Assembly (NCBI GenBank): GCA_020284085.1
Contig: JACEVL010000828.1
Location: 346,501-410,500 of the forward strand
From: Aporrectodea caliginosa
Lineage: Eukaryota; Annelida; Clitellata; Crassiclitellata; Lumbricidae
DNA length: 64,000 bases
Reading direction: 5' to 3'
The position numbers and the translations under genes were made by a program. The notes below the pieces were generated by a model, which was not told the origin of the DNA, ran no database searches, and saw only the letters and a program-made list of their open reading frames with translations. Of this stretch, positions 48,601 to 61,164 are shown one piece after another (position 1 is the stretch's first letter; the number at the start of each line of letters is the position of its first letter).

Positions 48601-51214
48601 TATTGATATGCACATAGGCTATTAGGCTTTCAGTTTGTGTCATAGCGTCTCATATTAGGGGACAGGCAGGGACGCATCCTTTCTATTTAACATCCTATCA
48701 GATTTTGGCATGAGAGAAACACTTGATCGATCTCAAGAAGGAATAAAAATTGCTGGTAGTAAGGTCTTCAACCTCAAGTATGCCGACTACATTGTTTTAC
48801 TGGTTGGTTTGGTGTAGAACTGCTGCAGGAGCTGGAAAACATCAATAACCCGATGGCTCCCATTCTCTTACAGGGCAGGATCTTTCAAAATATGCCTAAT
48901 TATAAGTTTGAAACCTTAAACTGTATAGTTTACGAATGAAAGGAAATTGTGTCCTAGCTTTGCAAGAAACATATCGCCTCTCACGAGGATCAGAATTCCA
49001 TCGCAGTTTATTACAAGCTTAAAATATACAAATCGTTTCTACAGTTGTACCTCAGAATAACACGTAGACCTAAATCACTATTGAGTGAGCTCAAGATATC
49101 CAGTTCTACACAACAAGATGAACTTGGCCAAAACATTGTTTACTTAGAAATAAATTCATAATTAATTGTTCAGAACAAAATAGAGGAACTTAGTCAACAA
49201 CAATGGTTATTTAGAAACTATTCATGCTCAGCCATGGTTTTATTAATAGGCCTACTAAAGAGAATGAGTTTTCGTACACCATTGGTCTTCGGCATACGAT
49301 CACAAATGTGTCGCCGGTATAAAAGTCAAGTATGTGAAATCTACAGTCTACAGAGTGTCGGGTGTTCATGGGTAATTAGAGAAACGCCTATACCGCACTG
49401 TAAACATCGTATGCAAGGCATTGATAGGCTGCTACTCGATAGGACATTCAGCGCAACAGTGACGACAGTCGACAGTGATCGGAGTGTGTCTCGTTTATTG
49501 GATTGCATTTCTAGGTCTGTTCTAAACGATCATTCTAGAAAATCTATTTCTTAGTATCAAACGACATGTAAACTAAGTAAAATAATGATGGATATGGATT
49601 GAAGCGGTTGGTATGAGCTGTAGCGAAATACTAGCAGTTATAGTATACGTAGGCAACTTGTATAGGGTACAATGGCATAGGCCGAATTCGGTCTAATGTT
49701 TTCTCTTGTACTTGGGTATACTAATACACTTGATAAAGTTTGACTACATGATAATATCCATATGGCTAGCATAATGTCAAATCGCTGAATCGAAAATGTC
49801 GACGGGGCTGCTTAAAAGCTAAACGCAGGTACCAGTTTATTCATTATTGCGGCCTCAAGTCAGAGATACTGAATTAAGAACAAGACTAAATTGCTGAGAG
49901 ATAAGAGAGGACAACCTACTATAAATACGACGGCCCCTCTTTCAAGACACAAGAGCAAACAGTGATTATTTCAACATGCGAAGAAGGAGTAATAATATTG
50001 CTATCAGCTAAGGATTTTTGTAAGTATGGCAATGTTGATGTGGCAAGAAGCTCTCCAAAAGCCAGAAACCTATCTCCTTCACATAGGAGCTGATTACAGA
50101 ACGTAAGACTATAATTAGCGCTAGTATTTTTTTGAACCAATCCGCTTCTGATATTTCCTTCTATAGCCTACGTTCGCGGACGACAATTCAGATGTTGTCT
50201 GATTTTCCTGTATTGTATCGACAGGGCGATCGATGCATGCATGCATGTATAAGTAAATAAGTATAACCTTTATTACTACATTGGCAAACGCACGATGGGA
50301 CATCGAAATTAATTTTAATGAAAAATAACACATAGAAGTAATAATAATGTATGTACAATAATGTAATAACGCATGTTAATAAGTGTAAAGCATCAAGTGT
50401 ACAGTAAGAACCTCTCTGATATTGAACAACGCTTAATGAGCAACTAGAAGCGAAGTTGGCGTTCTGTGTTGTAATTTTGATCGAACGTGCTGCTTGTGAT
50501 GCCAATTTCATCTCACAGCCATAGGCTACATCAAAGCATACTGAACTCCATCGGCCTAGGCCTACTCCATGCAGGTGTCGCCTGCGCAAACCAAGAGACG
50601 AATAAATGTTTTTTTGTTTTATTGGTTTATAATAAATGTATATCTGGTTGACACATTTGATGAACAATTGAACATTTTAAGTTTTAAACATATCAATCAA
50701 TCAATCAAAAAGTTTTATTGCCACTGTTTCAAGATAATACAAGTAGCCTATACAATTTTAAGGCTCTGATTAGAAACGCCACAATAGGAGGCCCAAAAGG
50801 GATTTATATCCCGCTAACTAGGGACACCTAGATGAATATTAGCCTACATTTAAAAAACAAAGCCAATTAACATCAAAAATTAACAATAAACCAAGGTTAA
50901 GTTGAATAGTCATGAGTAGCATAATATGTAGCTTTTTGTCTTAACTAGATAAAACAGATGAAACAGGATATTATATACGCAAGGTAGGTTAATTACGGTA
51001 ATTGATTAAGTGGAGGCGTTGCATTTTCGTAAACGAGGGTTTCTACAATATATGGCACTTTTGCCTAGGATTTTTTAAGAAAAAAATCAATAACAATTTT
51101 TTTACTTTTCAAAGTTCTAATCTATTAATATTAATAATATCAATATGAGTGATAACAGCAATGCACATAATTCAACATTTCTGTTAAAAACTGAGAAAAT
51201 GTGTTTTTTTTTCT
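48601..51214. other. No gene seen
   Basis: AT-rich, with a (TCAA)n-tailed retroposon end near 50693-50830 (GGCCCAAAAGGGATTTATAT) and a GCATGCATGCATG run near 50235. No exon recognised. Confidence 0.4.
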
Positions 51215-51221
51215 AAATTCA

Positions 51222-52014
51222 TCATGGAGTTGACAAGCGTCACGAAGTTCGCGTCACACAGTTGACTTTCACATTTTAAGAGTCTTCAGGCAACAATGAG
51301 AAATATATAATCAGTCACTGTCAGCTGAAGGTACATTTTCGCAGCCTACTGACAATGAAGGTATAATTGCAAGACAAAAAACAGCAAAATGGCCCTAAAT
51401 GGGAGAAGTAGTGAGGTAGCATAAAACGCATGAAGAAATGAATTAGATCAGTACCAGAAACATTATCATTATCAAAGTTCAACTCATTGTACATCGATGC
51501 TTATAAGGATGATGAAATTACGACTACAATACAGATATCATATGTTTGTTATGGCACTATATATATACCATTTAAATGCTGCTAGATTTGTGAAAATGTT
51601 GATTCCGTGACAATCTATCGACTGCATGACGTGAGCACGCGTCACGGAGTTGGCCGTCACGGAGTTGACAAATCGTTTAGTTTTCCGCAAAAACCGGCAC
51701 ACACGAAACAAAATAATTTCAATGATGTTTGCAACAAAGACAGGACTCTATCACATCCACAAAAGACACATTACATTGAAAGTTTTATTTATATATTCTT
51801 GAATATTTACGTCACGGAGTTGACCTCAATTAAACATACGCGGTGCAACAATGTTGTTAACTTTTTGTTGTTTAAAAAATTATACGCAAGACAAACTTCT
51901 CATGTTTACCAGCAGCATTGCAGTGACAAATGACAAATATCAGCTGCTAAATACCATAAAAAACACTAGCCGTTACAAGTTGGACACGAGTTTTGTAGCC
52001 GTCATGGAGTTGAC
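51222..52014. repeat. Dispersed copies of GTCACGGAGTTGAC
   Basis: The 14-mer or close variants occur at 51222, 51239, 51253, 51641, 51656, 51811 and 52001, with irregular spacing. The copies do not share one reading frame on either strand, so they are not a protein repeat. Function unknown. Confidence 0.7.
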
Positions 52015-52019
52015 ATTTG

Positions 52020-53995
52020 GATGTAGGACACTGGAATTTGCCCCATTAAAATTTGATTGTTCACTCAAAAAAACTCAAACTCAATATATTAAGCATGGTT
52101 TCTGTTGTAAACAATATGTTACTGAAAATGACTAATTAATTATCGGTTTGGCTATAATATATATGCAGAATTGGAAATAAACAGGTTTTCTCGACTTTGG
52201 TACACATCTGGGACAACACAGTTTCTGCTTAAATGCTTTGACTGTGAAGCAATAAAACCACCTGAATAATTTATGGACGTGCCAATTTTAAAATTCTATT
52301 AGTTTTATTTGGGTTGTCTGAAACAAACGTACGTTATGGATTGTCATAATGTTGTCACATAAGCTTTAAAAAATATTTTAAATACGGCGGACAGCGAAAT
52401 GGACACTTATTGTAGAAACACTCGAACATGTGTAAATTTGGTGCATCGCGGATGTACTTAGGAAGGTTGTTCCATATGGCAGTGCCAGCAGATTTAATGG
52501 AGAATAGGTGTGTATTGGTGTGAGTAAAAACTGGACGTAAGGCTTTAGCATATGAAACTATATAGAATCTCGATTATTACTATGTACTCTCAAGGAAACA
52601 CAAACTTTCTTTATTGTGCTTACATCTGCTAAAGCTTGAATTGGAAAGCATAAATTATGTACTTAGCATTAAAACAGGTATAAACAGGCCTACTGTGTTT
52701 AGCGCACAAGTGAGGTGGGCATCAATCGATTGTACTATGCTGCCACTTAAAATAACTACTTAATAAATTTTATTTTATCAAGTATGAACATCGTTATCAC
52801 GCATGTCCAAACTTTCCTATGTAGGCCTACCATGTATATACAACGATCTATGTAAGAAATGGTAGGCCTATAGGTAAACATTCACTGAACACTGAAGTGG
52901 CCATGCAATCAGAACGTGTATCTTACGGCTGTGTGCGTAAGCAAACAATGTTGACAGTTCTTAATCGTTGAGCCAAGGAAAACACAAGAAATGCTGTCTG
53001 CTTGTTGAACTGGTTACATTTGTACAAATAGCACATTAAACAGTAAGGTTTCGCTATTCACCTCTACGACTTGTGTTGGAAACCATGGCTCTTCATACGA
53101 GATCGATAAGGATGGCATTGTCAGACTATGCGAAAGCGAGTACGAGTGTCTCCTTAATCTGATGCATACTATTAGGCCTACTGTGCATTCTACTTAAAAG
53201 ACTCTATCGTGCCAAACGAATACAAATTCTTCATTTGCACACATTTAAGCTGAGATATTTTGACCATGTGAAGCATACACTTCATGTGATGCATAAAAAA
53301 TAGGTTATGATGAGATGGAGGGAAATCAGGACTAAATAGCGCTGTCTGGATACTGAGGAGCGAATGACAGGGAATTAAATGTCTCTAAAACTTGCAGTCA
53401 GTCTTATGATAAACACATGCGAATTGTAAAACGTGTTTTCGGTAAAACGCCATGGAGATAATGTACATGTAACAGTCGTAAACATAACCTTGGGAGAAGC
53501 CAAAGTTGAGAGTAGGATCATAAAGAAAGTATTATAAAAACATCAAGAGATAATGAAGAAGAGAAACAAAATGACAATCGAGACATGATCATGCATGTTC
53601 AATTGTTCATGTTTCACAAGTTTGACTTAATAGTGACATTGTAATGACTTCTGGTAGAGTACATTGTGTACTAAATTTCGCGTATTCACTTTGCTTCTTT
53701 CGCTTTCAGCCCTTATGCATGCCTTTAGTCGTTCATCTAGTGCACAACTAATGTTTAACAAGTAGCCTACATTAAGTTCTTGCTAAGCTTACGTGCATTG
53801 CAAATGTTTGCCTGTCTATAAACTTTGTCATTTTGTCAAGTACTGCGAAGGACTATAACGATAAAGGTCGAATTTGTGAGACCTTTTAAAAGAAATGTTA
53901 AAATAATGTAATAGTTAGAAGCAACATTCAAATTATAAACAGTGTGTTATTGCTTTTTAGAGTAAAGTACTATATTCGCTGAAGCTGATTTCCCA
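52020..53995. other. Upstream flank of IgSF gene C
   Basis: No exon recognised. A LINE 3'-end-like antisense stretch may lie at 52380-52570 (AGGAAGGTTGTTCCATATGG). Several TAGGCCTA octamers. Confidence 0.4.
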
Positions 53996-54068
53996 ATGGC
54001 CGATATCAACTGGAAGACAGTTATCTGCATGTTTATCGTCATTCTTGCAAACATGAGGGGTCAAACCG
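53996..54068 (+). CDS. IgSF receptor gene C, signal-peptide exon
   Basis: ATGG starts a 24-residue segment: MADINWK, a hydrophobic core (TVICMFIVILA) and NMRGQT. It breaks off at ACCG|GTTAGA in phase 1. This has the shape of a secretory signal peptide and the right phase to join the V-type Ig exon 3.7 kb downstream. The intron between them contains LINE debris and the nested mariner/hAT pair. The start is the only ATG in this frame before the hydrophobic core. Confidence 0.75.
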
Positions 54069-54329
54069 GTTAGATATCTTGCTTGTATCCTACTCTATAT
54101 ACATATATATACCTACTACATATATAATTGTAGCAATTGAAAATTTTCATAGTTTTTAGTCATGAGTATATCCAGCTACAGATCACGCATAGGATAAGAA
54201 ATCGAGATGAATGGTGGTGGCAGACAGCTGGCGAGCGTTGACTGGTCCCTGATGCAATCCCGCATATCACTCTCATGAACTGGGTCCGGGATTTAGACGC
54301 GCCTCTCGCCTTATTTGGTGCATTCTCAC

Positions 54330-54765
54330 ATAAGCCCCAGTGGCGGCTTATATGCTTATATGCGGGATGTACTGCGCTGGCTCCCTGTTCTGCAGCGCAT
54401 CTTCTATAGGGTGACTGCGCTGGTTTGGTGTTGCCTGCTCGGCAGCGCCTCTGTCTAAATATCTGACCTTTTCAGTCCGGTCTCTGACATGCTTCGCCGT
54501 CGAGCCCTCGGATCCCCAGTGGGGCGAACTTTAAGTCCCCTGGGCCTGCACCTCTATCAGGCAGCGGCGGGCTTTCTCAATCGTTGGACCCTCCACATGG
54601 AAATGCGCCTGCAGCCCAAGAGCAGCAAACTGAATTTTACAAGTTGCTGAAGTCTAATCTCTATTTCCGTGGTTGGACTGTGAGCGCATCTGATTGGATT
54701 TCATTACGGAGCGCTATTTAAAATGTTGTAATGAATGAATGAATGAGTGAATCTCAGATTATCTA
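54330..54765 (+). mobile_element. L2-like LINE 3' end
   Basis: LYAGCTALAPCSAAHLL-type frames correspond to YMRDVLRWLPVLQRIFYRVT after frame correction. The 3' tail is GAGCGCATCTGATTGG, GGAGCGCTATTTAAAATG and (AATG)n. It is closely related to 27637-28230 but more decayed. Confidence 0.65.
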
Positions 54766-54944
54766 AATACAATTTAATTTTGTACTAATTAGAATGACTA
54801 ATACACAGCGCAGCTTAAGACCGAAAGAGGCTGAACACCTGGAATCGTAGTAGTATTCGTAAATTTCAAATTTCTAAAGCGCAACTCTAGAGCAAAGCGC
54901 AGGGCACTTGTTTATTCACGAGCGCTGCGTCACATCAGGTTAAG

Positions 54945-55080
54945 CCCAGAAAGCGATGTCCAGTGGAGATTCGATTTTAATTGCCAGAGAACAGAGAGAG
55001 AGAGAAGAGAGATCAGCTGCTAAGTCGGTTTTCATTTTGTACGAGAAAGCTTCGCAGCCGAAGAATCGTATGGATTATGG
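54945..55080 (+). repeat. Purine repeat with the same flanks as 9420-9800
   Basis: GATGTCCAGTGGAG, TTGCCAGAGAACAGAG, a short (GA)n, then GTACGAGAAAGCTTCG match the flanks of the long purine tract at 9.4-9.8 kb. Confidence 0.6.
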
Positions 55081-55107
55081 TTGAAAATTGTTAAAGGTCC
55101 ATATTAT

Positions 55108-55134
55108 GTATATATATATATATATATATATATT
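55108..55134. repeat. (TA)n microsatellite
   Basis: About 13 TA units in intron 1 of gene C. Confidence 0.9.
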
Positions 55135-55436
55135 AGGACAAATCGTGTCTTAGATACTCAGTTGGTTAGTGAAAATCTATACGCTATCTACTCTTTGACG
55201 TTAGCTCATCATATTTGCTGAGTACTTAGCGTTTGCCGCCCTGGCAAAAATAGTCGGACGTGATTTGAAGTAGAAATTCATATGGTTCCAGGCTGCCAAC
55301 GTAGCCTGGTACCAGTCTTCCAACGGAACAACCTATATCGCAAGTAGATTAAAAGAGAATCCTATCTGAAATTGGACCTGCTATATCAGGCCTGCTGAAA
55401 AAGAAGACCTTTGCTACTCATCATGTTTTTTCCATA

Positions 55437-55438
<2 letters not shown>

Positions 55439-55492
<54 letters not shown>
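55439..55492. repeat. (TA)n microsatellite at the mariner insertion site
   Basis: TA repeat directly abutting the left end of the mariner; it resumes at 57550-57570 on the right. Confidence 0.95.
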
Positions 55493-55777
55493 CAGGGTGG
55501 GCCAATAGGAATGCAACAACTTCGACGCCTTATAACTTGAATAATTTTTATCTGCGCGTCTTGTCCAATATATCAGATTGAAGATAATTATCCATTTTAT
55601 CCTTCTGCAAAATATCTACGAGATATTATTACGACGTTTTGAGATAATGCTATTAATATTCGATATTCCATTTTCTTGCCATAAAACTGCAAGAAAAAAA
55701 CAAAAGTCTGAAACTGAAGATGTCAATTCTAAACAATCACTTAGTACTAACAATTAATATCTTGAGTGAATTTACCA

Positions 55778-57355
55778 TTAGTCAAACAAATACTCAATAT
55801 GTCCACCACGTGCTTTAATGACTGCATCAACACGAGATGACCAATGATCGATGGCTGAGTCCACCAGTGCTTGGGTTATCTCAGCCCAGCAGCAAAGAAT
55901 CACTTCTTTCAAATGTTCAACGTCACGTATCGGTTCACGATAGACCAGTTGTTCAAGACAACCCCAGATCAAAATAGTCAACCGGGTTTAAATCCGGACT
56001 GTTCGGTGGCCAGTTCTCCGGTTCAATTAACTCTGGCACGTTAGCGTTCAGATAGGCAACCGTATGACGTGAACAATGCGCCGGCGCTCCATCTTGCTGA
56101 AAGATGTAACCATCAACTCCAGACAGTTGGTGAATATCACGTAGCAGTCCTCTTGCGAGTACTTCATCGCAGTAATAAACACTGTTCACCTTAGCCTTTG
56201 GAGTAACAAAGAATGGATTGTTGTCTTGGCTGCAAATTAACTCTTGAACTTGTGCAATAGTGTGGCCCAAACTTACACGGGGAAAATTTTGTTGTTGAAA
56301 CATGCTGCTCCACAAGGCTGCCCTTGTTCCACTTGACAAGAAGACTATGTGGTGAAAAAATTGAAGAGATCTGAGCATGTTTAGAGGTCGCGCCACTTTG
56401 ACACTTTTTGTAGAAATCGCAAAAACCGCATGCTTGGGTTTTGGAACTTGGGTCCATTGTCGATTTACTCTTTTTATCACAACAAATTAACGAGGAGTCC
56501 AATTTAGATGAACTTTTGACTGTTTATTTATCTAGATGAGAGCTATATCTTAATTAAAATATAAATACGAAATTCAGGGTCATTCAAGGTCATTTCAAGG
56601 TCATAAGAAACCAAATCTAACAAAAATCGAAGAAAAATGATCAGATCTCAGCCAGTAATGGTTGAAATTGGTTAATTCTGTCACGTATTTCTCGTCATGA
56701 TAAGGGCTACCTGTGATAAGAAACAAGGATACCAACTGCAAGACGATCAAAAGTTATTTTAATTACAAAAAGGTCAATTTTATAGAAAAATCGTGGTCTG
56801 AAGTTGACCTTTTTGTCCTTAAAATAACTTTTTATCGTCTTACATTTGGTATCCTTTGTTTCGTATCACAGGTAGCCCTCTTCAAGACGAAGAATGCAAG
56901 AAAGAATTAACCAATTTTAACAATTAATGGCTGAGATCTGGTCATTTTTCAAACTGATACATGTCTTTTGACGTTTCATACTATATAATGTAAAAGTGTG
57001 CAAAAGGCGCGACCTCTAAATATAGTTCAATCTGTCCAAATTTTTGCATACAGGGTTATATTTTCATGTGTAACAAGGGCAGCCTTGTGGAGCGAAACAT
57101 TTCCAACTTTTGTTATTTTGGGCCACTCTATTGTGCAATGTTCGCTGCTGTGCGCGCAGAACGTTTGCGACCACAGTTGCGGCTATTAGACGTTCCCATA
57201 GCATCAATTTGTTTAATCAATCGATGTAGAGCATATTTATTCCATTTTCTAGAAGGGAATTCTATCATCATCTGATGTGCATTGTATCCTTTTTCTGCTA
57301 TTAAAATTCGGATTAAAATTCTATCCTCTTCCGTGAGCGGCGCCATGATGTTCAA
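55778..57355 (-). pseudogene. Mariner-type transposase, broken
   Basis: The N-terminal part (57131-57355) has a start Met, a helix-turn-helix region (TEEDRILIRILIAEKGYN) and a basic GRKRSART stretch. A hAT-like element then interrupts the gene. After it the frame resumes exactly and shows FFVTPKAKVNS, YIFQQDGAPAH (second catalytic Asp) and NSPDLNPVDY. 37 residues separate the two aspartates, so DD37D. The region with the first catalytic Asp is deleted between DNNP and FVTP. A one-base frame break near 55970 separates the C-terminus (IWGCLEQLVYREPIRD to HIEYLFD). It is not functional. Confidence 0.88.
56258..57130. mobile_element. hAT-like MITE nested in the mariner transposase
   Basis: 873 bp, ends TAGTGTGGCCCAAA and TTTGGGCCACTCTA, flanked by exact TTGTGCAA direct repeats (56250-56257, 57131-57138). 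Both arms carry AACAAGGGCAGCC and a GGTCGCGCC block. The interior is the AGGTCA-rich sequence also found at 19575-20790. Non-coding. Confidence 0.92.
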
Positions 57356-57724
57356 TATTTACATTCAAAATTGAGAGGTGTGCGCCGCACCGAAATTTTA
57401 TAACAACGGTGCCGTTTATCAGTGCAAGATTTGACATAGCAATAGAGTGGATGATTACTTTCAATTTAGTATATTGGGCACGATGTTCGGATAACAATTG
57501 TTCAAGTTATATCCATTCAAATTAGTTGCATTCCTACTGGCCCACCCTGTATATATATATATATATATTGCGAAACTACAAGCTTTTAGATTATGCATCT
57601 ATTTATTGAGACCTTGAGCCCAAGTACCAGTTTAACGATGCATAAGTACAACCTTTTATATGTAGGCCTACAGCACAATCTGTATGTAGTATTATCTTTC
57701 AATCTGTTATCGTATTGTTCTCAG

Positions 57725-58036
57725 CAAGCGGGCTCCTCATTGTGAAACCGCAAGACACATACGCATTGGCAGGACAGGTAGCAACTCTCAACTGTTCAAC
57801 TTCATCGACCGAAGACGTACATTGGTATTATGGCACAAGTTACGTCTATGCGGGCAGGAAATTGTATGCTCCGTACAAAGACAAATTAAAAATTGAAGTC
57901 TATCAGATTGACGGCACTACAGCATTTAATCTTGTTTTTCCGATGGCAAAACCAGAAGATGCTGGAATGTACAATTGTCGTGATATTCAGGGACGGGGAG
58001 AAACGAGCTCGGCCGAAATGACTGTGTTTACTACAG
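57725..58036 (+). CDS. IgSF receptor gene C, V-type Ig domain
   Basis: A 312-nt exon between TTGTTCTCAG and TACAG|GTAGCT, phase 1 at both ends. Residues: LLIVKPQDTYALAGQVATLN (A-B strands, ending at the first Cys), DVHWYYG (core Trp), FNLVFPMAKPEDAGMYNCRD (D-x-G-x-Y-x-C), then the G strand SAEMTVFTTG. It should be the membrane-distal domain. It joins the signal-peptide exon through phase 1, giving a secreted or type I membrane start. Similar in layout to the V-type exon of gene B (40030-40383). Confidence 0.88.
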
Positions 58037-58496
58037 GTAGCTGCATTGCACTTGCTCACTCAATAATATTCGACAATGCATCACCTGACAATAATTCATT
58101 TTCATCCACTTTATAAAATACTGGACTGCGTGTTTTATACTTTTGCTCAAATTTCTGGTTAACATTTTTACACCAGCAACAAGGCTCTAAATTATTGGGT
58201 GCTAGTGAATTGCTTATCCACTAAAGAATGCCTCTCTGTTTACGAACTGATTTTTGTTAAAATGATTAAGGCTTGGTGTGGGTGTGTCATACGTTGTTGC
58301 CTTTGTGCATTAGGTACCGGTGCATTAGAAGTTACTAATTACAATACCTAATTTATCACTCAATATCCTGACCTATCTTGAAAATTCCAAGTTTTAGTGA
58401 CCTTCAATGCATTCACATAGGGTGAAAACAGGCATTTTGCAAGATTCATTGTGATAATAATAATATGAACAATTGAACATACGTTTTATATCACAG

Positions 58497-58820
58497 ATGG
58501 AAACGGGACATGTCAGTCAAATATGAAACCAGACGGTGTAGTTATGCCGAACGATTGCAACATTGACCCAGACGAATTGCAATTATCATGCAGCGTAACT
58601 TTTTACGGCAAGAATCCCCCACAACTTGAATGGAAGAAGGTTCATGAAAACGGTAACAGCGTTGCAAATACAGAATGCCAAAGTATCAACAACCGCATGA
58701 TGTGCAATACTTCGATTTTTGGTGATCGTCAAATGAATCGTTCGTCTTACTTGTGCCAAACAACTGGGTCATCTCAACTGAATGTTAGCCTTTGCATCAT
58801 TGAAGTGAAAAATCTAATAT
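58497..58820 (+). CDS. IgSF receptor gene C, second Ig domain
   Basis: A 324-nt exon between TTATATCACAG and ATAT|GTAAGT, phase 1 at both ends. 108 residues: DELQLSCSVTFYGKN (strand B Cys), QLEWKKV (core Trp), MNRSSYLCQTTG (strand F Cys). It has extra cysteines (GTCQ, NDCN, TECQ, MMCN, LCII), more than one disulphide. Sequons NGT, NTS, NRS and NVS are visible. It resembles the second Ig exon of gene B in layout but lacks the long stalk. Confidence 0.85.
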
Positions 58821-59944
58821 GTAAGTAGCAATTGCTCTTAATATGTTTAATAAATTCGTTAATTTGCAAGCAGTTTTCAGTATACATGTAGATTTCCCAA
58901 AAGTCACAAAAGACAGGATTAATAAATACACAACAATGTAGCATAACAGTACAATGGTGCACGGTTACATGAAACTGCTAAATGTTGCAACCTGAGGGGA
59001 AATTTTGCCTCTCCGGAACAATTTTTAACTTTTAAACGGGAGGAGATATTTGAATTGTTCAGAATATGTTCAACCTACGAAATTATGCATTTTACGTGAC
59101 GCCGTGTGACAGACGTGACACGTTGACGTCGCAGTTGACATTGAATTGGATCAGTGGTTCCTTGAAGTACCGTAATGTTCTTAGAAGGATGTTATTGTGT
59201 TCGGTGATCATATGATTTTGATGGTTATTTTTATTTGGGGTGTGGGTGAGAGGTATCCGCACGACATATCGTTTACACTCTCTGGCAAATACTTTTTGAG
59301 GAACGCGTGACGTGGCTATGGCATGTGTCGCATCTTATTTCTCTACCTTGACAATCCACAACAGTTTTACTAATTCCATTAAAAAAAGAAATTAAGCAAA
59401 TTAATATTTAGTAGTAGTTACCAAATAAATGGCATCTTTGTTACAAACGTCGTTGACCTCGACCTTTTGGTGCCTGATATAATTGTATCTTTAATTAAAA
59501 TTAAACGTTGCCAGGAGGCATCACTTATGCCGCATCAGTCTTGTTTTATCCCAAGTTGCAAGATACTTCTACTCGGTAGCCTACCATTGGTGAGGAATGA
59601 AACTGCTAATAGCTGCAGGTGATAGACAAATGATGTTGAATGGGCTCACGTGTGTGAGTGGACCGCCACTGGTGACTCGTCTAACATTGCTCTCCTTATT
59701 AATGACATTTAACATCATTTTAGGCTGCGGCAGAGAGCGCCTCTGATAAGGCGAGGCGCTGCATAAATTAATTTAGTAAACTATAGGTCTAATAAAAACA
59801 ATTTATACATTTAGTGGTTGTTCACATACTTATTCTGATCTGAATAGGCCTATCCGTGAACCATTTGTCAGAAGGCCCTGTCAATTATTTTTAGTTTTAC
59901 TTTTAAAGTGGAAATAATTTGCAATATTCTGACTTTACATGTAG

Positions 59945-60172
59945 ATGCATTCCGTGGGAAGACCATGACAAAATCCTCAGTTGGCAATAGAGTGCTATGC
60001 AATCTAGACACTTCTGAATCTTGTCGCTACAAATGGAAACATTCTGACGTCGTAGTCTCTACCAGTCGAACGATGACGCCAGATAGAACTGGACTTTACC
60101 AGTGCGAGGCAGAGTGCAACATCAGAGGGAAACGCTGCATCGTTTTCAACTATGCTTTCATAAGCGATGACG
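59945..60172 (+). CDS. IgSF receptor gene C, third (membrane-proximal) Ig domain
   Basis: A 228-nt exon between TTTACATGTAG and GACG|GTATGT, phase 1 at both ends, same length as its gene A paralogue (2780-3007). It encodes VLCNLDTSESCRYKWKHSD and then DRTGLYQCEAECNIRGKRC. The second half is nearly invariant between copies while the first 30 residues differ most. Its position between the second Ig exon and the transmembrane exon makes it the membrane-proximal domain of a three-Ig receptor. Confidence 0.86.
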
Positions 60173-60221
60173 GTATGTTGTACTAAATTTCCGTCTTTGA
60201 CTATGCCTATACACAAATAAA

Positions 60222-60437
60222 TAATAATAATATCTTTTCTTTAATTAAGCACCTGACAAACGCACTGCGCTGTACATTTACATGTTATGCAATTGAAACA
60301 ATCTTAACTACTAACAGAACAGACAGCCTGCAATACACGGCGCTAATAGCAGCCTACAAAGCATGTCCGCCCTTACGGGGCTCTAACTCGGTACCTCTCG
60401 CTCTCTACGCCAGTGTGTTATCCAATGCGCTATCGGG
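60222..60437 (-). mobile_element. tRNA-derived SINE in gene C intron
   Basis: Second copy of the SINE at 10279-10545: tRNA-like head with B box on minus, the GACAGCCTGCAATACACGGC block, (TAA)n tail end on the left. The orthologous intron in gene A has an empty site. Confidence 0.82.
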
Positions 60438-61164
60438 CCTCACACTATAACATCGTGCTTTTAACTTCATGTTTTAATCTAACAAGAATACGTGTGTAAT
60501 TTCGCTATAATAAAATATGGCAAAAATACTTGCCAAGGTATTTGATTAATGAGGTCTTTGAAGGTTTATTTGTTTAATTATTTATTAAGGTAAGTTTCTA
60601 TTTCACCCTTCCAATTACCAAAAACGCTCCATGCACCTGCCCATAGAATATTCAAAGTAATTTAGAGAAGACATATCATTAGTAAGCAAAACAGTGCACA
60701 GAAGACTAGAAGAATCACCAGTGGCTGCCCACGCATACATGTGCAGCTCAACCAATTCCCATCCAAAGTTGACTGTTTCTATCATGTTCAGAATCCATTA
60801 TAACATCTCTGTTGAGTAGTACATCATTGGTATACCACAACGCACTGTCAGCTGTCCATAAATCAGCCGGGTGCATATTGAGCGGATATAGGTTCAGCAA
60901 AATTCTTCATTTAGACAAAATAATAGGTCAAGATGAAAGACAAGACAGACCAACCAACGGTGAACCTGCTCAGGTGTCTAAAAAACCAAATTTCTGTTAT
61001 TCTTTGCTATTAATCTTGAATTGTCAATAATTAATTAGTTTAAGCCAGGAAGCAGTTTTCGAATCATAAAGCTGGATAACATTTTTGCGTGCATGATACC
61101 AGAATGAGCTTAATTGAGATTATATAATACGCTAAAATTTAGTAGACCTACTACTTTCTTATAG

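Larger units (their letters stand above)
55493..57549 (-). mobile_element. Tc1/mariner element, DD37D type
   Basis: The terminal inverted repeats CAGGGTGGGCCAATAGGAAT (left) and the inverted right end match at 24 of 25 positions, with weaker similarity for a further 60 bp. It sits in a TA repeat, as expected for TA target choice. The transposase is on minus. The element is 2.06 kb, of which 0.87 kb is the inserted hAT-like MITE. Confidence 0.9.

Noticed and set aside
51607..52135. Two overlapping plus-strand frames of about 100 codons
   Set aside because: No domain, no splice sites; the shared GTCACGGAGTTGAC motif falls in different frames.
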